From Microbacterium aerolatum (GTDB lineage: Bacteria; Actinomycetota; Actinomycetes; Actinomycetales; Microbacteriaceae): a stretch of DNA of 64,000 bases. Shown here one piece after another: positions 59,107 through 64,000 of this stretch. The stretch is taken from NCBI RefSeq assembly GCF_007988825.1, contig NZ_BJUW01000010.1:58960-122959 (forward strand), read 5' to 3'. Numbering within the stretch: the stretch's first letter is position 1; the number at the start of each line of letters is the position of its first letter. The notes under the pieces were generated by a model. The model worked only from the letters and a program-made list of their open reading frames with translations. It searched no databases and was not told the origin of the DNA. The translations under genes and the position numbers were made by a program.

Positions 59107-60060
59107 TTACGTGTCGCGCACCGTGCCCGGATGCGTTGCGAGATACTCCTCGAACGCCTCCTCGCTCGTGCGCGAGGGCGTGAAGCCGAACTCCTCCTTC
59201 AGCAGCCCGTTCGCCAGCACGGGACGGTAGCGCAGGAAGATCACCTTCTCGGGGCCGTGCGGGGTCAGGCGCAGCATCCGGCCCACCCGCAGCGCGGCCG
59301 ACAGCGCCCAGGCGGGCAGCGTGAGCAGCGGCTTGCCGAGACGTGCGGCGATCTCCGGCACGGTCAGGCAGCCGTCGCCCGCGACGTTGTAGATCCCGGC
59401 TGGGCCGTCGGTCGCGGCGCGCACCATGGCGGCGGCGACGTCGTCGACCCACGCGAACACGAACGGCGAGTCCGATCCGGCGACCCGCAGGATGCGGCGA
59501 CCGTCCCACAGCGCCGTGATCTGGTTGTGCACGTCCGGGCCGAGGATCGTGCCGATGCGGAAGGTCACCTGCTCGAGCTCCGGATGGGTGCTGCGGTGCG
59601 CGGCGAGCATCTCCTCGACGAGTCGTTTGTGGCGCGCGTACGGGAACACGTCGTTGCCGCGCAGCGGCTGCGTCTCGTCGACCCACTCCGGGTTGTCCGC
59701 GTGGTATCCGTACGCGGCGCCGGAGCTGGACACCACGATGCGGCGCACGCCGGTGGCGACGCAGGCCGCCAGCACGTTGGCGGTGCCGGTGACGTCGACG
59801 CGGTACTCGAGGTCCGCGTCGTCGCCGGGATTCACGATCGCCGCGAGATGCACCACGGTGTCGATCCGGTGCTCCCGCAGCACCGGCGCGATGCCCGCGG
59901 CGTCGGTCACGTCGAGATGAGCGAGGCGGATGCCGTCCCGCTCGGCGCCGTCGCGCACATCGGCCGCCACGACCAGCTCGACGTCGCCGCGCGCGGCCAG
60001 GAGACCTGCGACGTGCGAGCCGAGGAAGCCGTTGCCGCCGGTGATCAGCACGCGCGTCAC
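59107..60060 (-). CDS. NAD-dependent epimerase/dehydratase family protein (extended SDR)
   Basis: The 317-residue SDR has VLITGGNGFLGSHVAGLLA (dinucleotide fold), VVHLAAIVNPG, IVVSSSGAAYGYH and the active-site pair in FPYARHKRLVEE (YxxxK). The later part resembles steroid or sugar-nucleotide SDRs (RIGTILGPDVHNQITALWDG). The GTG start overlaps the stop of the BASS transporter gene (GTGA), making it the third gene of a coupled operon. The substrate is unknown. Confidence 0.88.
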   Translation of the reverse strand: MTRVLITGGNGFLGSHVAGLLAARGDVELVVAADVRDGAERDGIRLAHLDVTDAAGIAPVLREHRIDTVVHLAAIVNPGDDADLEYRVDVTGTANVLAACVATGVRRIVVSSSGAAYGYHADNPEWVDETQPLRGNDVFPYARHKRLVEEMLAAHRSTHPELEQVTFRIGTILGPDVHNQITALWDGRRILRVAGSDSPFVFAWVDDVAAAMVRAATDGPAGIYNVAGDGCLTVPEIAARLGKPLLTLPAWALSAALRVGRMLRLTPHGPEKVIFLRYRPVLANGLLKEEFGFTPSRTSEEAFEEYLATHPGTVRDT

Positions 60061-61010
60061 GGCGACGGCTCCAGGGCGCTGCGGCCGCTGGCGTCGCCGG
60101 CGGGGGAGCCGGTGCGCCGCCGGGTGTGCCGGGCCCACAGGCTCGCGACGACGAGCCCGGCGACGATGTCCCAGATCCCCCACCAGCCGGCGACGATCGC
60201 CATGCCGCCGAGCCCGTCGAAGAACGCGAACACGATGCCCAGGCCGAGCCCGGCGTTGCGGATGCCGACCTCGAAGGTCATGGCCTTGCGCTCCCGCGTG
60301 CCCAGGCCCCCGACCACGGCCGTGCCGTAGCCGAGCGCGAGTGCGACCGCATCGTGGACCGTCACCACGAGCACGATGATCCCGAGCACGCTGACGAAGA
60401 CCGACCAGTTGCCCACCAGGGCCACGACGATGAATGCGACCAGCGCCAGCAGGCTGAACCACTTCACGAACGGGTGCGCCTTCTCGGCGACGCGCGGCAG
60501 CTTCGCCCGCACGAGGAGGCCGACGGCGAACGGCAGCCCGATGATGAGCACGATCTCCAGCAGCATCTTCGGCGGGTCCAGGGCCACCTGGCGCAGCACG
60601 GCGCTCGCGGTCGGATGCAGCGACCCCCAGAACGCGATGCTCAGCGGCATCGCGACGATGTAGAGCAGGTTCCCGACGGCTGTCATCGACACCGACAGGG
60701 CGACGTTCCCGCCCGAGCGGTGCGTGAGAACCTGCGAGATGTTGCCGGGCGGGCAGCAGGCCACCAGGATCATCCCCATCGCCATGGATGCGGTCACCGG
60801 CAGCACGAGCGTCAGGGCGAACGTGACGATCGGCAACAGGAGAAGCTGCGCGAGGATCGCGATGATGAAGGGCTTCGGATGCTTCGCAACCACCCGGAAG
60901 TCGCTCGGCGCGGTGTCCAGGGCGATCCCGAGCATGATGAGCCCGAGCACCACGTTCAGGAGCGTCAGCGAACCCGGGGTGAAGCTCAGGACGACATCGT
61001 CGACGTTCAT
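60057..61010 (-). CDS. Bile acid:sodium symporter family (BASS) transporter
   Basis: The 317-residue membrane protein has nine or ten helices and BASS signatures: GLIMLGIALDTAPSDFRVV, MGMILVACCPPGNISQVLTH with the core crossover, and FEVGIRNAGLGLGIVFAFF near the end. Relatives take up organic acids or steroids with sodium. The ATG at 61010 overlaps the stop of the monooxygenase gene, so the unlikely longer reading to 61235 is rejected. Confidence 0.9.
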   Translation of the reverse strand: MNVDDVVLSFTPGSLTLLNVVLGLIMLGIALDTAPSDFRVVAKHPKPFIIAILAQLLLLPIVTFALTLVLPVTASMAMGMILVACCPPGNISQVLTHRSGGNVALSVSMTAVGNLLYIVAMPLSIAFWGSLHPTASAVLRQVALDPPKMLLEIVLIIGLPFAVGLLVRAKLPRVAEKAHPFVKWFSLLALVAFIVVALVGNWSVFVSVLGIIVLVVTVHDAVALALGYGTAVVGGLGTRERKAMTFEVGIRNAGLGLGIVFAFFDGLGGMAIVAGWWGIWDIVAGLVVASLWARHTRRRTGSPAGDASGRSALEPSP

Positions 61011-62296
61011 ACTGCCTCCACCGCCTTGCGCTCGGATCGGAGTGCGCCACGGTACGCATCCTTGTTGACGTAGTACGACATCCGGTCCAGAGCCAGGTAT
61101 CGGTACCCGCCCGTCACATCGGGCCATGCCACGCCGGTGACCCTGGCGCGGAAACGCTCCGCGCGCGCCGGGTCGCGCTCGCTGGCGGCGAGATACGCGG
61201 CGAGCAGCTCGGCCTGCTCGTACCTGCCCTGCCACCCGAGGCCGGACGCCTCGACCATGCCCATCACGTAGAGTCCGTTGAACGCCGCGGGGAACATGTT
61301 GAGGAACAGCCGAGGGGAGGCGCCGCGCCAGGACAGGTGCTCGCGATCGACGAACGGGTAATCGAGGCTGTAGCCGGTCGCCAGCAGCACCAGGTCGTAT
61401 TCGCCGGACGTGTTGTCGCGGAACCGCACAGTCTCGCCGTCGAAACGCGCCACGTCGGCGCGGATGCGCAGATCGCCCTGGCCGAGGTGGTTCAGCACCA
61501 TGGTGTTCACGATCGGATGCGACTCGTAGATGCGGTAGTCGGGCTTCGGGAATCCGAACTTCACCGGGTCGCCGGTGAACGCCTTCAGCACACGCGAGTC
61601 GAGGGCCTGCTTGATGCGGGCGGGCAGCGGACGCCCCTGATTGAGAGTGTCGCTGGGTCGCCCGAACAGGTACCGGGGCACGAAGTAGTACCCGCGCCGC
61701 ACACTCATGTCGACGGATGCCGCATGGTGGACGGCATCCACGGCGATGTCGCAGCCGGAGTTTCCCGCGCCGACGATGAGCACGCGCTTGCCGTGCAGCT
61801 GCCTGGCGCTCTTGTATTCGTGCGTGTGCATGATCTCGCCGGCGAACTCGCCGTCGAACGCCGGCACGCTCGGCTCGGCGAGGGTGCCGTTGGCGAGGAT
61901 CACACCCGCGTACCAGGCGGTGTGCTCGCCATCCGGGCCCTCAGAGGTGAGATCCCAGCCGCCGTCGCGGGGTTCCAGCCGCATCACTCGCGTGTCGAAT
62001 CGGAACATCGCGGTGAGACCGAAGTGATCGGCGTACGACTGGAAGTACTCCAGCAGCACCGCGTGACTCGGGTAGTCGACCTCGGACCGCATCGGGAACT
62101 CGGCGAACTCGGTGGTCGTCCGCGACGAGATGAGATGCGCGGACTCGTACATCGAGCTGCGCGGATTCGCGATGTCCCAGAGGCCGCCGACGCCGTGCGA
62201 GGCCTCGTAGCCGTCCACGTCGATGCCCTGCTTCTGCAGCGCTCGTGCTGCCGACAGGCCCGAAGGGCCCGCGCCGATGACGGCGTACCTGCTCAT
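61007..62296 (-). CDS. Flavin-containing monooxygenase
   Basis: The 429-residue flavoprotein has the FAD motif YAVIGAGPSGLSAARALQK, the FMO/BVMO fingerprint FAGEIMHTHEYKSA (FxGxxxHxxxY), and the NADPH motif RVLIVGAGNSGCDIAVDA. LVLLATGYSLDYPFVD is the ATG-containing C-terminal motif. It should oxygenate a soft nucleophile or a ketone with NADPH and O2. It is the first gene of the FMO-BASS-SDR operon; the substrate may be shared with the transporter. Confidence 0.9.
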   Translation of the reverse strand: MSRYAVIGAGPSGLSAARALQKQGIDVDGYEASHGVGGLWDIANPRSSMYESAHLISSRTTTEFAEFPMRSEVDYPSHAVLLEYFQSYADHFGLTAMFRFDTRVMRLEPRDGGWDLTSEGPDGEHTAWYAGVILANGTLAEPSVPAFDGEFAGEIMHTHEYKSARQLHGKRVLIVGAGNSGCDIAVDAVHHAASVDMSVRRGYYFVPRYLFGRPSDTLNQGRPLPARIKQALDSRVLKAFTGDPVKFGFPKPDYRIYESHPIVNTMVLNHLGQGDLRIRADVARFDGETVRFRDNTSGEYDLVLLATGYSLDYPFVDREHLSWRGASPRLFLNMFPAAFNGLYVMGMVEASGLGWQGRYEQAELLAAYLAASERDPARAERFRARVTGVAWPDVTGGYRYLALDRMSYYVNKDAYRGALRSERKAVEAV

Positions 62297-62394
62297 GTAT
62301 TGCTCCCCGCACGACTGTGTGCTGATCTGTCGACCCCGGGCTCGATCCTAGCCTGAGTCGTGAGCCTCAGTGTCAGCGTCGGCGGGTCCGCGTG

Positions 62395-63540
62395 TCAGAG
62401 CGTGCGCAGCTCCTGCTGCCGGGCGGCGAACACCTCGTGCACGGCGGCGAACAGCGGGTGCTCCGGCTCCAGCCCGGTCACGGTGGCGGTGAGCGTGTCG
62501 GCGTCCTCGTTGCGCAGCATCCTCTGCAACTCGACCGACTGCTCGTCGGCCGGGTCGTCGAAGGCCACGGTCGCGGCGACGGCGGCGACCAGGGCCGACG
62601 TCGGCAGCCCGCGCTCGGCGGCCTGGGCGGCGGGCCCGATGAAGCGCTCGTGGCGCGACAGCTTGCGCAACGGCTGACGGCCGACGCGCTGGACGGTGTC
62701 GACGAGTTCGGGGTTGCGGAACCGGTCGAGGATCGTTGCCCGGTACTCGGCGAGATCGGCCGGGTCAAGGCCGTGCACGGCGGAGAGCACGGCGGAGGTC
62801 TCCTCCAGCGCGGCACCGACTCGCTCGGCGATCGACGGGTCGGCGAGTGCGTCCGAGATGCGGGTGATGCGCGCCTGTGCACCGAAGTACGCCGTCGCGG
62901 CATGCCCGGTGTTCACTGTGAAGAGCTTGCGCTCGATGTACGGCCCCAGGTCGTCGACGAAGTGCGCGCCGGGGATGCTGGGCAGGTCGCCTGCGAACGG
63001 CCCGGATTCGATGGCCCACTCGAAGTACGGTTCGACGGTGACATCGACACCGGCGCCCTCGGGCTGGGCCGGGACGATACGGTCGACCGCGGTGTTGGCG
63101 AACACGGCGCGCTCGGCCGCGCGCGGGTCCAGTTTCAGGATCTCGGCGCGCAGCTGATCCGTCGCGCCGATCGCGTTCTCGCACGCCATGACCTGAAGCT
63201 TCGGCAGGCCGGGGTCGCGCAGGACGAGACCGGCGACGATCGCAGGGGCGATGAACCGCAGCACGGTCGGGCCCACCGCGCACGTGACGACGTCGGCGGT
63301 CGCGACCTCGTCGGCGACGGCATCCGGACTCTCCGCGCTGTTGACGGCGCGGTACCCGGTGACGACCCGGTCGACGCCACCGGGGCCTGCCTCGTGGACC
63401 GTGTACGAGTCGGTGGCGTTGATGGCGTCCACCAGTGCACCGGCCACGTCGGAGAACACCACCTCGTAGCCGCCCTCGTGCAGCAGCAGCCCGACGAAGC
63501 CGCGCCCGATGTTCCCTGCGCCGAAGTGGACGGCCTTCAT
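62395..63540 (-). CDS. mtlD: Mannitol-1-phosphate 5-dehydrogenase
   Basis: MtlD oxidises mannitol-1-phosphate to fructose-6-phosphate. The 381-residue long-chain dehydrogenase begins [17 protein letters not shown] and has [32 protein letters not shown] and [14 protein letters not shown] with the catalytic Lys/Asn region upstream. The start overlaps the mtlF stop (ATGA). It is the last gene of the mannitol operon. Confidence 0.95.
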   Translation of the reverse strand: MKAVHFGAGNIGRGFVGLLLHEGGYEVVFSDVAGALVDAINATDSYTVHEAGPGGVDRVVTGYRAVNSAESPDAVADEVATADVVTCAVGPTVLRFIAPAIVAGLVLRDPGLPKLQVMACENAIGATDQLRAEILKLDPRAAERAVFANTAVDRIVPAQPEGAGVDVTVEPYFEWAIESGPFAGDLPSIPGAHFVDDLGPYIERKLFTVNTGHAATAYFGAQARITRISDALADPSIAERVGAALEETSAVLSAVHGLDPADLAEYRATILDRFRNPELVDTVQRVGRQPLRKLSRHERFIGPAAQAAERGLPTSALVAAVAATVAFDDPADEQSVELQRMLRNEDADTLTATVTGLEPEHPLFAAVHEVFAARQQELRTL

Positions 63541-63974
63541 CCCTCGTTCACCGCCGACAGCAGGGCGAACAGCTCATCAGGCGTCTGCGCCGCATTGAGC
63601 TTCGCGACGTCGTCCTCGTCGGAGAACAGGATGGCGATCTGCGAAAGGATCTCGAGGTGCTCGTCGCCGCGGCCGGCGATGCCGATCACGAAGGTGGCCT
63701 GCTCGCCTGCCCAGTCGACACCGCCGTCGTAGCGGACGACGGACAGTCCCGAGGCGAGGATCGCCTCCTTGGTCTCGTTGGTGCCATGCGGGATGGCCAG
63801 GCCATTGCCCATGAAGGTCGAGACCGTCTCCTCGCGCTGACGCATCGCGTCGACGTAGGCGGGGGTGACGGCGCCGGCGGCGACGAGGATGTCGGTCGCC
63901 TCCTGCAGTGCCTGTTCCTGGGTGGCGCTGCCGCTGTGGATGCGGACCTGGCCGATCGTGAGGACGCCCATCAT
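63537..63974 (-). CDS. mtlF: PTS mannitol-specific EIIA component
   Basis: EIIA-Mtl passes phosphate from HPr to the mannitol permease. The 145-residue protein has the phosphorylated His in [13 protein letters not shown] and the PTS_EIIA_2 fold. Two adjacent ATG codons (63974 and 63971) are possible; GGAG spacing favours the second. The permease gene mtlA is expected upstream, beyond the window end, and is not seen. Confidence 0.94.
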   Translation of the reverse strand: MMGVLTIGQVRIHSGSATQEQALQEATDILVAAGAVTPAYVDAMRQREETVSTFMGNGLAIPHGTNETKEAILASGLSVVRYDGGVDWAGEQATFVIGIAGRGDEHLEILSQIAILFSDEDDVAKLNAAQTPDELFALLSAVNEG

Positions 63975-64000
63975 GTCTCCTTCGTTGTGGGGCGGGGCGG

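Overview
The window reads as ordinary chromosome of a high-GC actinobacterium, most likely Microbacterium or a close relative in the Microbacteriaceae. The evidence is the third-codon-position GC bias, the conserved actinobacterial order pmt-rsmI-metG-tatD-rsmA-ispE, a tRNA-Gln(UUG)-glmU-prs block, and sdhCDAB close to cdd-deoA-add. Start-proximal TANNNT boxes typical of leaderless mRNAs and a very frequent GGATGC/GCATCC hexamer fit the same group. The genus is inferred from these features, not tested. I see no prophage, insertion sequence, CRISPR array or integrase.

Layout. 1-10 kb: a protein O-mannosyltransferase, then rsmI, a methyltransferase, metG, tatD, a major-facilitator gene broken by one in-frame TGA, rsmA, an aldo/keto reductase and ispE. 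10-15.4 kb: a LacI regulator followed by a ChvE/GguAB-type sugar ABC operon. Both promoters carry the same operator, and a strong terminator closes the unit. 15.4-21.3 kb: an ABC-F ATPase, a pseudouridine synthase, a MarR regulator, tRNA-Gln, glmU and prs. 21.4-24.3 kb: a three-gene electron-transfer unit made of an FMN-binding lipoprotein, ApbE and an RnfD-like/ferredoxin-reductase fusion. This is the most system-like accessory unit here. 24.4-29 kb: a two-component system divergent from a MacB-like ABC exporter.

29-36 kb: a galactonate module with a GntR/FCD regulator, a three-gene ABC importer, galactonate dehydratase, KDPGal aldolase and a zinc dehydrogenase. The sugar-acid kinase is not in the window. 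36-44.3 kb: an FAD oxidase, gnd, a 41-residue membrane protein, rplY, pth, trpS, xthA and a BrkB-family membrane protein. 44.3-48 kb: the sdhCDAB operon. 48-58.3 kb: manC, then a nucleoside uptake and salvage block (a BMP-type ABC importer, cdd, deoA, add and a PfkB kinase). 58.3-64 kb: a membrane-anchored hydrolase, a translationally coupled monooxygenase-BASS transporter-SDR operon, and mtlD-mtlF of mannitol uptake, which runs off the end of the window.

Non-coding structure is rich. There are four palindromic intergenic islands. A short repeat (TTCGACAGGCTCAG type) occurs both between genes and inside the sensor-kinase gene. Hairpins follow the binding-protein genes of two ABC operons, and the sdh terminator hairpin contains the next gene's start codon. 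No intergenic stretch exceeds about 300 bases.
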